Source: Angiostrongylus vasorum (Eukaryota; Nematoda; Chromadorea; Rhabditida; Metastrongylidae). From it: a stretch of 64,000 nt of DNA. The DNA lies in the NCBI GenBank assembly GCA_018806985.1, contig JADANN010000018.1, positions 1,148,501 through 1,212,500 of the forward strand, in the 5' to 3' direction. Of this stretch, positions 36,229 to 48,716 are shown piece by piece. Positions within the stretch are counted from its first letter, which is position 1; every line of letters begins with the position of its first letter. The notes beneath the pieces are model-generated. The model did no database searches, was not told where the DNA came from, and saw only the letters and a program-made list of their open reading frames with translations. A program made the position numbers and the translations under genes.

Positions 36229-36483
36229 AAAAGGATAGAAGGCCAAAGCTCTCGGCATTGATCGATCCCTAAGGGATGCCCCATGCATTCGAGTTCATTA
36301 AGTATCGTTTGGAGATGACTGAATGCATATTTGGCCTTTAGAATGACTCGCAGTGGCCTACCGATGTACTGTTGAGTATTGACTTGCCGACCCCGGGGAA
36401 TGGAAGGCTTGGTGGGCCATGGGCGTTGGGATCGACTCCACGTGTGTTGGTGGGCACCTCCAACCACTGCGCCACACGCGCCC
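36229..36483 (-). repeat. Family A SINE, copy 5, inside an (AAT)n tract
   Basis: Minus-sense copy with its 3' end (GGATAGAAGGCCAAAGCTCT on plus) directly against an AAT-rich array on the left and its tRNA-like head (CACTGCGCCACACGCGCCC) against another AAT array on the right. The 214-codon ORF across this block is a low-complexity artefact. Confidence 0.88.
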
Positions 36484-36640
36484 TTAATAATAACAATAAT
36501 ACAAATCAAAAATAATAAATACAAAATAATAATAAACAATTGTGTAATAGTAATAATCTGATGAGTAACAACGTAATAATAACAACAACAATAATAATAA
36601 TAGGAATAATCATAATAATAATGATAGTAATGAAGTCAGA
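36484..36640. repeat. (AAT)n tract, right
   Basis: Imperfect AAT/ATA/ACA units up to about 36640, right of SINE copy 5. Confidence 0.9.
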
Positions 36641-37064
36641 AATGTTGATGTGCTTCCAGACATGAAACCTCTCAGTATTTCACTTGCACTTTAGGATAAA
36701 GAAAGGGTAATACAACGAAATACTAAAAAGTATGTTGACACTCTCTTTACTTCGTTCCAATCTCAATCCACTCAATAATTTTGTTTAACATCACTGAGAC
36801 ATTTGTTATATGCAGTATTTGGGGTGTAACACAATAATTACCAATTCCTCCTACTGAAAAAATGTACACTCACGTCCTTTCAAGCAATCGGATGAAAAGT
36901 ACAAATTAAAATGTTAAGCTAAAAAGAAAACATGGAGTACCAGCAGGATCACCGAATGAAAAATAACGTATGCCGGGTGCCAAATGTTCCAGACATCAAC
37001 ATATGATATTTCTCCTAATCACAAAAAACAACACCGAAAAACTGAAGTATACGCCTCAACTTTC

Positions 37065-40000
37065 CTAACAAGCAAGCTCTGCTATTCCGTACTCGCCGGT
37101 AACCATCCACTTCATATCAGGTTCACTGCGCATCCGTCGAGCCACATTTTCTGATAGACCGGCGACTGTTTCTGATTTCATCGTGCGCAATGCAAGGATA
37201 GGAGCAGGCAGGAAACCGCATAGAGCAGTCTAAACAAACTACTTTATATAAGACGTAACTTTTGCTTTAGATGTGACAACAAGGAAGAATCCACCGCTAT
37301 TGTAATCTTGTATGAAATTAAATCTGCTTCCAAGCGATCCAGAACCAATTTCAATTATAAAAGCCTGTTAGAAACCAAGATAAACATTTACAATAACTTC
37401 TATAAAACATTCTCTCATTATTAAGTATGTTCAGAGTTGAAATTCTTCTTTTAAAAAATTGAGAACGAAGTCTGATTCTTCAGAAAATCCAACCAAGACA
37501 GTGCAGTTGGAGAACACTATGGCGTCGTATTCTAAATTTCTAAAATTTAATTCTACTTCCACTTGTTAAATTGCTCTCGCGTTCGAAATAAAAAATCTGG
37601 TGTAAAAGAAAATTTGCGTCTTGTCGACTCCAGAAAACCAACATTTCATCCAGGTAAATTAAGAAAAGTTGCGGTTTGTACGCGAAAATTTTTAAATTCT
37701 AATATTTTCTGTCTCAATTAATATATTTCAATATAAACTCTGACGTAATGGTTCGACGATGAAAGCGGTGAATATTATCGCATAGAATGCATTACATTCA
37801 ATGCATTTCGGAACAGCGACGGCTCATAACTGTCGTCCGTCACCGCCTAAATGCCCGATAAACAATGTGAGTCGAAAACATGGTATTCATTAAAAAAAAA
37901 GCTTTTTCTTTATTGCGCTATTCGTGTTACTTTTCCGGACTGTTATTGACACTTCAAATCTGTTCGACATTCAAATCTCGTAAAATGAAAAATAACCAGA
38001 TTTCCGAGATTCTAACGTGAGCAGGATTGCTAAAAGCATCAAAATGTATTGAGTGGATACCATTTTGCATTTCAGAATGAAGGTTCGCTCGGTCAACCAA
38101 ACTGCTATTCCAGATACGAGCCACGATTAGAAAATGCGTTTTATGAACTTCAAGAACATACAACTTGAAACATTCCGATGAAAAATAAGAAAAGCTGTGT
38201 CATGTTGTCAAAAACAATGGATTCTAATCGTTTTTGTTTCAATAACCAAAGTGCTCTAAAAAATTGAGATGCGCTAGTTCAAATCTGAAAAAAAGGATAT
38301 GCTTTGCAGCATTTATGAGCCGCATATGTCTCATATATGCGTCAATATTTAACTACTGGGTTTTAGTAAGAACTTACTTTGAAAGATGTTTCAAACGGCC
38401 AATCTCTATCGGCTACCAACTTCCGATAGTTCAGATCTCCTTTGAATATGATGAAAGATGCTTCGGATAACTGCTCATAAAGATCTGGTGCCACCGATTT
38501 CATTTCGCAGTATGGATGCGGATACGTCCAGAAACGATGATCTTGGAATACCAACTCGCCCTATGAGTAGACCAGTTTATTTGCACATCATATCAATAGC
38601 ACGATTTCTACCAGGACCAGGGTTGATGTAAGTCTACAGAAATGAGAACATGCCCAGAACCCAGCAGACGGTAAATGAAAAAATTCAGATATAAACCATT
38701 CACATTGACGTTCTGATATAGCTGACCATCACTTACTTGGATACTTGGATGGCCTGTCCTCACTGGTTGTGCGGGCCCCAGCATAATCTCCATTCTTCGG
38801 AGTTTGTTGGCTTAGCCACTGTATTTCCTTGGAGTCCCGAGGGCAGCCTGGCCTAAGTATGCCCCAGGTCGTAACCACCACAACCAGTCGCCGTCCATGT
38901 GGATCAGAGAGAGATTTGCCACCATGCGACTAGTTTGATACCAGAACGGTGGTCGATCTTGGTATTGGTTTACCCATAGCTTGGCTTCCTGGTGGCAACG
39001 CCGGACTCCTTCTCACCCCCGGAAGACCCTGCCGTGGGATGAGTCTCCCCGCTGTACCTCGCAGTCCTACACCACGGAACAAATCCCAACCACGATGAGG
39101 CGGTAAGCCGTTGGGAGGATAGCTGATTATCACAACAGCATATAAGTACTACTTTGAATAAAGAAGTTCTTATAGACCCGTTGGTTTAAAAAAATGGATT
39201 GGGAGCGAAAAGTGACCACTGTGAAATGTGTCAAACAACAAAAGAAATATGGTGAAAGGACCCAAGGCCTACTTTCTCTTAACCTAGGCATTGGTCAACA
39301 ACTCGCTGTTCTCTTGATGAGCACACATGAGGTTGTTATTATACTACTTATTCACCGTAGAAGACGTTTCGGAGAATGACTCATTCAGAACCTGAAAATG
39401 TCATGTTAACTGTAACTTAGCCAGCCAAATACTTCCACAGACGGTGTGTCAAGGTGCTTGGTTTCCAATGCGTTTGAATTCTAGGTTTAGTGGTTTTCTG
39501 TTGAAATTATGGAGCTATCTGGCTGACTATCTTACCGTCAACTTGACCTTTCCAGGATCTGAGGAAAGCGAGAGAAACATCAGCTAATAAAGAATAAAGC
39601 TCTCAGCATTGACCAATCCATGAGCGATACGCCATGCGTTCGACTTCTTTAAGCATCGTTGGAGGTTATCGAATGCATATGTGACCTTCACAATGACTCG
39701 CGGAGGCTTACCGATGTACCAAGCCAGTGCTGCTATCCTACCAGACAAGTCTGGTACCAATGGAAGCCTTGGTGAGCCACGGGTGCTGAGATCGATCCCA
39801 TGTGTATTGCGTGGCTCCATTGACCACTGCGCCACACGCGCCGTTTTTTATCACAACAGTACGAATAAGAAAAGAAGGGCTCACTTACTGTATGGATTTT
39901 GAAATCTTCTGTTACCGACCACCTTTCCTCTTAAAGGTAAACCGACAAACAAGAACTCTACTGCATAAAAAGTTCCACCTAATTGATCCCTCAGGGCGTA

Positions 40001-40520
40001 AATGTAGTTCCAAACAACTATTTAATCCAAAGTTGATTTTGTTACCAGATCAGTTTAGCACTTCCATGTGATTTTATTTTGAACTGTTCCATTTAGTTAA
40101 CGGGTTATCACAATATCATAAATACACCAACTTGAACGCCATAAATACAACTTGAAATTTTCAAACCACCTTCTTAATCCTTCCACAGAGTTTCTCATAC
40201 AGTCTTTGAAATACATTTCCGAGCCTATTCAGCTCTTTCAAAGACCATTCAAAATCATTACCAGTTACATCAGAAACAAAGTAGGGATACTCTTTTCCAT
40301 GGAGCACTGTTTTATCCACAAGCTTTGCTCCCATAAGGTATTCTGCGAGGATTAGATCACCCAGTAGTTCCGGTCCAGTGTTATCAAGAACTATATGAAA
40401 TTGTCTTGAACCCTTTCCGCTCGGCCTTAACAACAGTAGTGGAGATCATCTGCTGAAGGTCAAAAAATGACAATTACTATGGAATTTTACATACATATGT
40501 AAAACTGTGAAATTACGTAT

Positions 40521-40582
<62 letters not shown>

Positions 40583-41373
40583 CTCCCAACTATTAAATTA
40601 GTTGACAACAGTACTAACTTGAGATTTAATAGGTAGGAATCCATAGCTGCTCCAATATCATCACACAAAATGTATGAATCCAGCATCCGAGCACTTTCAA
40701 CTGGAGAATGAGCCTAGATTCGACACATGGTTCTTTCTTTTGCAGATGAAAAAATGTTAGAGTCAAAAGGCAAATTGGCAAAAAAACTTAGAAAACAACT
40801 TACAAGTTTTTGTGGGACCACCACACGACAACGATAGGTCACAGCGATTTCCCCAAAGACACATCTAAAACTTCCAACAGTTTGCAAATTGATTTGTTAC
40901 TGGTCGATTAGAAGCAATACAAGGAAATTTCCAGAAATTATATATGTATATGCATACTTGGACACTTGGACGGCCCTTCCTCAATGGTTGTGTGGGCCCC
41001 GCATAATCTCCATTTTTCGGAGTTTTGCTGGTTTAGTCATTGTGGTTCCCTGGAATTCCGAGGTCAGCTGGTCAAAGTCTGCCCCAGGTCGTCACCACCA
41101 CGGGCAGTCTCAGCCCTTGTGGATCAAAGGAAGGTTTGCCATCACGCGACTAGTTTGATACCAGGACGGTGGTGGATCCTAGTATTGGTTTACTCTCAGC
41201 TGGGCTTCCTGGTGGAAACGCAGGACTCTTTATCAGCTCGGAAGACCCTGCCGGGGTATGATTTTGTCGCTGTAGATCGCAACCCCCACACGCAGGAACA
41301 CCTCCCAGCCACGATGAGGCGGTAAACCGTTGGTAAGCTGTACGTGTATGCTCATATGGACATACGCTGGATG

Positions 41374-41436
<63 letters not shown>

Positions 41437-41466
41437 GCATACACATGTGTATACATATACATACAC

Positions 41467-41512
<46 letters not shown>

Positions 41513-43631
41513 TCCCGAAGGTGTACCACCTCTTAATGACAGGGAGGTGTTCCAGGGTTCCGGGCTGCGATGATGGGTGTTCATCCTCCCCACAAGGGCT
41601 CCTAAGTTGGAAGAGAGTTCGACGTTTCCAACAGGAAGCCCAGCTAAGCGTACATCAGTGCCAGGATCCACCAACCTCCTGGTATCAAACTGGTCGCAAG
41701 TGGCAAATCTCCGTCTAGTCCACAAGGCCGGGGCCACCTATGGTGGTGACGATCTGAGGAAGTCTTCGGCTAGGCTGACATCGGGAGTATAGGAACCCAC
41801 AGTGGCTGAACAATCGAAACTCCGGCTACACTACACTACAGACCAGTCGCTGGCGTCTACAATTTCATGCGCTGACACAACCCCTTGACAAGCGGTCAAA
41901 CTTCAGATAGCATAGGATGTGGCAGCGCTGGCTTTTATCCATACATTTAACCGCGTGCGAAACCTACCACCACGCTTAGCCATTTTTCGTCTCCAACTTC
42001 CGCTTCAAAAGAAAGTCGCTATCATCTACTGCTACTCACCAACTCGCACGGCTGATGAGAATGAATAGGACGCATTCCACAGCCAGGTAGATGAAATAAT
42101 CTGCAGCGAAAAGTCCTTTATGTTCGTTGTTGGATACTTCAATGCCAACAAAGGGCCAACGAAAACGGTTACAGTGCAGGAAAATGTGAAATGGTAGATC
42201 GAAACAAAATGGAATCCACCTTACACGATTCATGTCCACAACACATTTCTTCAAAGGAGATTCATTTCTTGTTGAAAAAAGAGATCGTCTATAGAGATAG
42301 GTGTTTTCCAACGGCACGAATCACACGGAAATCGACCATATTCTCACGAACAGAAAACGGCACCTGGCACCTTCTCAACACCTCAGTGCTACCTGCATTC
42401 TGTAAGTGATCTGACCATCGGCCTCTGCGAAGATTTGATTCAGATACATAGGCTAGAAGAGAACTCCTGTGATCGCTGTGACAATGGTAATTCTCAATGG
42501 AGTCCTCTCCTCAAATTACTTGCAGGTAAAGCAAGATCTGACCTGCTACCGGCCAGAGGACTTAAAACTTGTGCCGAATTCGGTTCACTTCCTCAAACAA
42601 GAAGCTCAGATTGCATCTCCATTGCCACTAAGGAGTTGCTTAAGAAGAAAAGGAAACTGCAGGTTGATACTACTGCAACATAACTCACACGGCTGATGAT
42701 AAATATCAGCTGCAGAAGATTTTTGTAGGAATATTTACATCGGTATAGACAGAGAAAGTTATTAGAAGCAACTCAAAGCGATCCAGTTTGAAGAAGTGAC
42801 GTCAGGATCTTTGCGACTATAATATTCCGCTATCTTCCTTGATGAATGAAGATAGGACTATCACTATATCCCACAATGAAACAGAACTGATGACGAAAAA
42901 ATGTCACACCAATCTTTTCTGCTCCATAATCCTTGACACGACCCTGAAATCCTCGCTGGTGAAAAACCGCCACAGATTCTACCCTTTGAAGGTGAAATCC
43001 GATAGAAAGCATGAACAGAGTCACAGTTCCAGCGCTCGATAATATCACCGCCAATTAACCATGAGGCCAAAGATTGCATGTATCTTTCACAGCGCACATC
43101 ATATCTTACCTTCAGAAGAAGAAAACCCCAGACAAGTGGAGGATCTCACGCACAATCACTACAGTGAAGAAGGGTGACCAAAGAGATTCTCGCAACTACC
43201 GTCCAATATATGAGCATATGCTTGCTGAGTGTACTCTACAAGTTGTTCACAAAAAATTATTCTTCTGTGCACGTCGAGGATCTTAGATGAGGCACAAGCA
43301 GTTAAACATGAAGGATTTCGACAACGATTCTCCTGCGTATACCCATCCAAACCGTGTCAACGCTCACAAAAGTTTGTCAGGAATACCACCTACTCCTTCT
43401 CCCAAACTTTATCTACTACGAAAAACATCGAAACATGATTGAGAACATCGAAACAGAGTGCAATCCTATCAGCGGTTGTCGACCAAGGAGTGGATCCGCC
43501 ATATATATGAACATATATGCGAAAACTAGCAGACTTATCGAAATTACACCAACAAAATACAGCTTTTCCATCGACCTCTTACCATCCCCCATAAGAAAAG
43601 GTTCGATCAGGCGACACAATATCGTTAAAGC

Positions 43632-43694
<63 letters not shown>

Positions 43695-45762
43695 TATATA
43701 TACAATATGTATATATATTACATATGTATATATATATGTATATATATTATATATGTATATATGTAATATATATATGTATATATATTATGTATGTATATAT
43801 ATATAATACATATCAACAGCCTTGAGCTATAGACAGCTATACATATATATGTATATATGTATATATCCTCTTAACAGTTTACCGCCTCATGATGGCTGGG
43901 AGGTGTTACTGGGTGCCGGGTTGAGATGTACAGCTGGGGGGATGCGTCCCCTGAGCAGCGCCTCCCAAGATGAGTAGTCCGGTATTTCCATTAGGAAGCC
44001 TAACTAAGAGTAAACCAATACCACGATCCACCATCAACCTAGTATCAAACTAGTCACATGGTTGCGAACCTCCCGCTGATCCACAAGGGCGGCAACTACC
44101 TATGGTGGTGACGACCTTGAGCAGACTTTCGCCTGGCTCACCTCGGGACTCAAGGGAACCATAATGGCTAAAGGAGCAAATATGCGAAGAAATGGAAATT
44201 ATGCTGGCGCCCGCACAACCATTGAAGAAGGGCCATCTAAGTATCCGAGTAAGTAAGGATGTATACTATTTATTATTAGCACACATTATATAAAAAACGG
44301 GATTATATAAAACTAATTTGGAACTCAGTCACAATTTTAGGCTTGCCTTCAACATAACTTCTAGAGTTTCCCGTTGCTTTTGAATAACAGTAACCTCTTC
44401 GGATGCGACGAGCATGTAGTTGATACAGTCGCGAATTTGTCCCAAATGGTCATTGAAACCCTCAACTTTCTGTTCGCGAAAATAATCAAAAAATTTTAAA
44501 TATTTTGACTTGGCCGTGGTACCAACGATCCTTCTGTACATATAACACTCCGTAAACAGCCATTCTGTCTTGAACCACGTCACTCCATCCTCACCATGTT
44601 TTCTTCTCAGATTCGCCAACATTCTGTTCCACATATCATGGCTATACGAAGTATCGCTGATGTCTTCAAGTGGCTTGTCGGTGGCTATGCGATAGCGCAT
44701 CTCCGATAACTCCGCAATAATTGCCTTGATGTCTGCATCAGCTTCCTCAACGTACCCAACAACATGAAGGAAGGTGATGTTGAAGTAACAACACATTACA
44801 CAAAATAAAGTACTAAGATGATGTAAAATAAAAATAAAAACGAAATAGAAATAATAATAAACAGTAGAATATTGCCTATCTCAACGAGCAAAACAGTGAA
44901 GTTTTTCACTATGTCCACATAGAACTTAAGCACACAAACAATAGCTGTGTGGAGTAACCCAATGGTGTACATTGATTCGTTAGTGTCTTCATAGGCTTAA
45001 GAATTCAAAAGCAATTCCTCAAGCGTCCTAACTGCTCACCATTGGAAGAACATAATGCTGAAAGCTCTTCGCGTTGAGCAATCCCCAAAGGATCCCTAAA
45101 GGATGCGCCGTTCATTCGCCTTCATTAAGTCGTTGGAGGAAAGTGAATGCATATCTGGCCTTTACATTGACTCACGGTGGCCTACCGATGTATCCAGCCA
45201 GTGCTGCTATCCTTCCAAACAAGTCTGGTACCAAGTTACCGATCCCGGAATGATGGAGGGCATGGTAGGCTTTGGAGGCGCGGATCGATCCCGTATTTAT
45301 TGCAGGGCACCTCCGACCACTGTGCTAAACGCGCCCAAGACCAAGGAAGATGGGTAATCAAAGAACATACTGTAAGGTAAGCAAAAACAACAATGGCCGA
45401 TATGAACCAGAAAGAAACTGCGCTTTTCAATCGGGGCTATCCCATACCCCGAAAGAGAATTTGCATTGCTTTAAGAACAAGAAAAGCTATTGTCACCGCT
45501 CCATATTGTTCTATTAACGTCCGCCTCTGGCAGTGGAAGTGGTCGACAATCTTTGCGATCACTCTTGGCAAACGCTCGCTTATTGTGAAGAACACAAAGG
45601 TGCTGAAGTGCACTTCAGATAATAGGTAACATTTTAGACTAGAAGGCAACTTTTACAGTAGGTAATGACATGGCTAACGACTAAAACAAAAGGATGAACA
45701 TACCCTTTCTTGACTCCGTTCAATTTCGGAGGTAAGTTGCCCATGTCTAAGGAATTTCCCAT
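37065..45762 (-). CDS. ARMT1: ARMT1-family damage-control phosphatase / acidic residue methyltransferase (DUF89)
   Basis: Complete 8-exon model on the minus strand: 45762-45704, 45602-45497, 44745-44347, 40864-40804, 40700-40619, 40425-40170, 38560-38378, 37229-37065; phases agree throughout, giving 436 aa, close to the roughly 440 aa of the animal family. Family landmarks in order: [15 protein letters not shown] near residue 27-41, [12 protein letters not shown] in exon 3, [14 protein letters not shown] in exon 4, the metal-site segment VLDNTG (248-253), FVSDVT (285-290), FWTYPHPYC (331-339) and [10 protein letters not shown] (360-369). The Asp and Asn residues of the DUF89 metal centre are all present, so the protein looks active. 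Family members are Mn/Co/Ni-dependent phosphatases acting on damaged sugar phosphates; the human member was also reported to carboxyl-methylate PCNA. Exon 3 ends at a GC donor. The 3.5 kb third intron holds family C repeats, (TA)n and the 41.8-43.6 kb retroelement. Confidence 0.95.
38726..39116 (-). repeat. Family C repeat, copy 2
   Basis: Minus-sense, complete: the plus strand opens CACTTACTTGGATACTTGGA and closes CCACGATGAGGCGGTAAGCC. It lies inside an ARMT1 intron. Confidence 0.82.
39589..39842 (-). repeat. Family A SINE, copy 6
   Basis: Minus-sense copy from AGAATAAAGCTCTCAGCATT (3' tail) to CACTGCGCCACACGCGCC (head), missing about 25 bp around the GTCGGCAAATT word. It lies in an ARMT1 intron in the same sense as that gene. 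Confidence 0.88.
40528..40580. repeat. (TA)n microsatellite
   Basis: About 26 uninterrupted TA units, 39 bp downstream in gene sense of the ARMT1 exon 5 donor. Confidence 0.97.
40952..41336 (-). repeat. Family C repeat, copy 3
   Basis: Minus-sense, complete: plus strand from GCATACTTGGACACTTGGAC to CCACGATGAGGCGGTAAACC. It faces copy 4 across two (TA)n tracts. Confidence 0.82.
41378..41510. repeat. (TA)n microsatellite, two blocks
   Basis: Blocks at 41378-41434 and 41469-41510 separated by a CA/TG-containing segment; lies between two opposed family C repeats. Confidence 0.95.
41512..41830 (+). repeat. Family C repeat, copy 4, continuous with RTE-like element
   Basis: Plus-sense, starting CTCCCGAAGGTGTACCACCT; it lacks the usual 3' end and instead runs into the endonuclease of the RTE-like element at about 41840. 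Confidence 0.75.
41840..43636 (+). mobile_element. Second RTE-like retrotransposon, decayed (endonuclease plus partial RT)
   Basis: The plus strand preserves, in shifting frames, endonuclease pieces ([16 protein letters not shown] near 42010-42060, then [11 protein letters not shown] near 42120-42150 and [12 protein letters not shown] near 42330-42370), followed by RT pieces ([14 protein letters not shown] near 43165-43210, [10 protein letters not shown] near 43225-43260, GVDPPYMNIL near 43490-43520 and IPIRKG near 43585-43600). The element breaks at a (TA)n tract beginning at 43637. It differs in sequence from the copy in npp-11 and so is a second RTE lineage. A family C repeat (41512-41830) directly precedes it in the same orientation and appears to be its 5' region. 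It lies within intron 3 of the ARMT1 gene, opposite strand. Confidence 0.75.
43637..43810. repeat. (TA)n microsatellite, long and imperfect
   Basis: About 170 bp of TA with TATG and TAATA interruptions, at the 3' break of the RTE-like element. The IYIY-rich ORF over it is an artefact. Confidence 0.95.
43866..44254 (+). repeat. Family C repeat, copy 5
   Basis: Plus-sense complete copy, from CTCTTAACAGTTTACCGCCT to GGGCCATCTAAGTATCCGAG, preceded by a long (TA)n tract. Confidence 0.82.
45058..45336 (-). repeat. Family A SINE, copy 7
   Basis: Minus-sense copy with a local duplication (CCCCAAAGGATCCCTAAAGG) in the region that is normally a single CCCTGAGGGATGC word. It lies between ARMT1 exons 2 and 3. 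Confidence 0.87.
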
Positions 45763-46494
45763 AACGGCCATTAGTATAGAAGCTGACTAGAACGAATACT
45801 TTCGTAGTATCACTTTCATCATCATGATAAAACAGAAATCAACTGTTTAAAGTTGGAAGGATCACCAATGGAAAACGGTCGACTTCATCACTGAATAGAT
45901 AATATAATAAGATATCAAGCGAATGAAGTTGTCATAATCATGGAATAAACAAGGCTGTTCTCCGCTCCACATAATTTATCCGTCAAGCACTTAATAGTAC
46001 TGAACACAATCCAGTAATAAACAATGTTCAAGACTTCAAAGAGGTCTGTGCAATAACCACTTTGACTAAAGCATGCTATTTTCTACTCGAACGCAATAAC
46101 GCATCCACCTCATCGAAATACTCAAATAATCGAACTATGGTCTCTTCTTACAGACGTCGGAAGTGGTCAGAAGGGACTAGTCATTAGTTTAGTAGGGACT
46201 GCTCCAACACGAAAACCTCAACGGCGATGACAATCCGACTGCATCGCAAAGACGACGGTTATAACTAGTAGTACACATTCGCTTGATTGGAGAGCCTGAT
46301 GAGACCACCAGTGCCGATTTGTTTCTGTAGCCACGTATGTGAAATCGAAAAGGGACCATGTTTAGCAGTCATTCGTATACCCCATCCTCTCCGTTCCCAT
46401 GAAGAAACAATATCGACATCATTAACACACCAAGAATCCCGCTACCTCACAAGCCATCGAAGGAGTGCCATACTACGGAACTTATTCGAATCAG

Positions 46495-46785
46495 GTTTAA
46501 AGACCCTTCCGTTACACTGGCCGCACACGTAATGCGTATGAACGATAACTGATAGATAAGAGCCGTTAGTGACTGGATTCCTCGGGATGTCAAACGTACT
46601 GTAGGAAGACCATCGGCCCGATGGTTATAGTTCTTCACGAAAAGCCTAGAAGAAAGATATGATGCTCAAGGAGTCCTTAGAGCGAGCAAAACCCACTGGA
46701 CTACTCTTACACGCGACAGGGAAAAATTGAAGATCTACTGGTGCCCGCTCGAGTCATTCGACGACCAGCGGGACTACAGGTAAAA
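46495..46785 (+). mobile_element. RTE retrotransposon 3' end fragment
   Basis: Plus-strand frame reads HVMRMNDN, two stops, then IRAVSDWIPRDVKRTVGRPS and KTHWTTLTRDREKLKIYW, ending in DDQRDYR-stop. This is the same C-terminal block seen at 53530-53030 in the near-complete RTE element, so it is a 5'-truncated insertion. It lies between ARMT1 and SPCS2. Confidence 0.85.
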
Positions 46786-47820
46786 CAGGTGACGACGTTA
46801 CACTCCAGAAACAAGGGTAATGTCACAAGTCGAAACACACAGCACGTCCACAATACTCGTCTTCCTAATAGGCACCCATGAAGTTGTAAGGACTCTCCAT
46901 TCACAAAAACTGACGTTTCGGCCCATTACGCCTTCTCGTTCCCTCAGATTCTTGGATAGAAAGTCTTTCCCCGTCTAGAATATTCGTAGACATCTATCCT
47001 TCGTCCTCGTTCTCCAGATGTGCGCCACGACACCTAATTTTCGTCTGTTACGGACTTGCTGGTCTTCGTCGCGAATATGTTGTGGACCGTCCAGATGACC
47101 AGTGTCTTGGTCACTGTTCCCAAACCCACAACGAAACTAGTCAATACGTCTTTTACCAGTTGGCTACCTGTGCCATTAGAGTGCTTCCCTAAATGTTTGT
47201 AGGACACTAAAAATCCATAGTAGATAATAATGATAGCGACTTCCTACACTCATCGGTGGACACCCACAGTTCCGTTCAGCATCAATTAACTCGAGTAGTG
47301 ATCCGACTACTGTTAATCAGTGAATTCTTCGAAGACGGTACCACGGAAGTTTTCATCCATTAATCCATGGTTTTCGTCGAACCAAACAGCAAAGAACAAC
47401 CGCCATAGACACAACCATACCTGTCTTGTCTCAGCTATTCCAAGAAAAACAATGCCTCGCCGATCACCTGAATCTAGCCTCGTCTCAGGACAAGCACATG
47501 ATGTAAAGAATTTTCCCCACCACACAGAAAATCTGTTCAGACGAATTACAGGTCTACCTTCCTCACAGCAGCCGTATAACTTTTCCATCACGTATGACGT
47601 GAGCACTTATTGATTGTACTCCGTACTTGTCTGACAGAAATATGGGTCCAATAACTAACTAATCACCCATCAGACATATGCAGATACAAGTAATCCGCGA
47701 ATCTCATGAGAAAGTTCTTTTAAATGGGCAAACCACTTCCTTGCATTCTTATCCAGAACATGACGTCATGGGCGAACCTGGCATTTACAGCCTACAGCTC
47801 AATTCCTGTACCTTAACAAA
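46786..47820. other. Intergenic, no recognised gene
   Basis: Follows the RTE 3' fragment. Both strands are open at 47313-47613 (97 codons each), with no domain on either; likely decayed repeat. Confidence 0.45.
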
Positions 47821-47822
47821 GC

Positions 47823-47910
47823 AATTTAGGGGTGGGTGGCAAAGTGGTTAGTGATGCAGTCCATCCGGAAGCAGGGTGCTGGTTCGATCTCTTTTGCCAC
47901 GACCTCCTTC
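47823..47910 (+). repeat. Family D tRNA-like repeat head
   Basis: GGGGTGGGTGGCAAAGTGGT has a good box A (TGGCAAAGTGG) and TGGTTCGATCTC a good box B 45 bp further on, so this is a tRNA-derived SINE head. The body continues to about 48080. No acceptor-stem pairing was found, so not a working tRNA. Confidence 0.55.
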
Positions 47911-48329
47911 AACGCATGTGGGGACCCGTTAGCTCGGCTATCTCCAAGATTATAAGGAGAGTCGACTCGACCGGCATTCTACAACATTAGTAAAGAAGAC
48001 GGAATTCCCATGCAGGAAGCGAAAGAACACATAAGGTGCTCGAAGACCTTTGTGGAAAATGAATGCGAGAAAAACGAGTCGTATGCGAGAAATACTGGGA
48101 TCCGCAAAGAGTAGACGTGATGAGTCATGTGTAATAAAAGAAGAATTACTGAAAACGTTCAAGGGCAACATTTACATATTGCAGAACTTTCAACTAGTCA
48201 ACATCACAATACAAATCCAAGCTCGAGAATCGAGTACTGCACCCACGACCACTCACTTTTACCTCACTATTCAAACCATCGAATTATTACAAGTGGTGGC
48301 CCAACGACCACTAGAATATTTCATGCATT

Positions 48330-48716
48330 ATCCGCAGACAACGGTTTACCGCCCCATCGTGGTTGGAAGGTGTTCCCGGGTGTCGGCCTGCAATGTACAG
48401 CGCGGGATTCATACCCTGGCATCGTCTCGCACGCTGAGGAGTCCGGCCTTTCCATCAGGAAGCCAAGCTAAGAGTAAACCAGTAACAGGATCCACCACCG
48501 TCCTGGTACCAAACTAGTCGCATGGTCTCAAATCTCCCTCTGATCCACAAGAGCGGCGACTGCCTGTGATGGCGACGACCTGGAGCAGAGTTTGGCCAGA
48601 GCTGACCTCGGGACTCCAGAGAAGCACAATGGATTAATCAGCAAATCTCCAAAAAATGGAGATTATGCTGGTGCCCGCACAACCAGTGAGGACTGGCCAT
48701 TCAAGCACCAAGTAAG
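48330..48716 (+). repeat. Family C repeat, copy 6
   Basis: Plus-sense complete copy, from GCAGACAACGGTTTACCGCC to TCAAGCACCAAGTAAGTATA, running into (TA)n at its 3' end. Confidence 0.82.

Noticed and set aside
35895..36539. 214-codon minus-strand ORF, the longest in the window
   Set aside because: It is made of SINE copy 5 plus (AAT)n read as runs of Leu and Ile; no start context or domain.
41150..41737. 195-codon ORF with a long IYIY stretch
   Set aside because: Translation of (TA)n flanked by two family C repeats.
43354..43806. 150-codon plus-strand ORF ending in IYIY
   Set aside because: Joins decayed RTE-like RT sequence to a (TA)n tract; only the RT fragment is meaningful.
47313..47613. 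Mirror ORFs of 97 codons on both strands
   Set aside because: No splice-supported context and no domain on either strand; probably decayed repeat.
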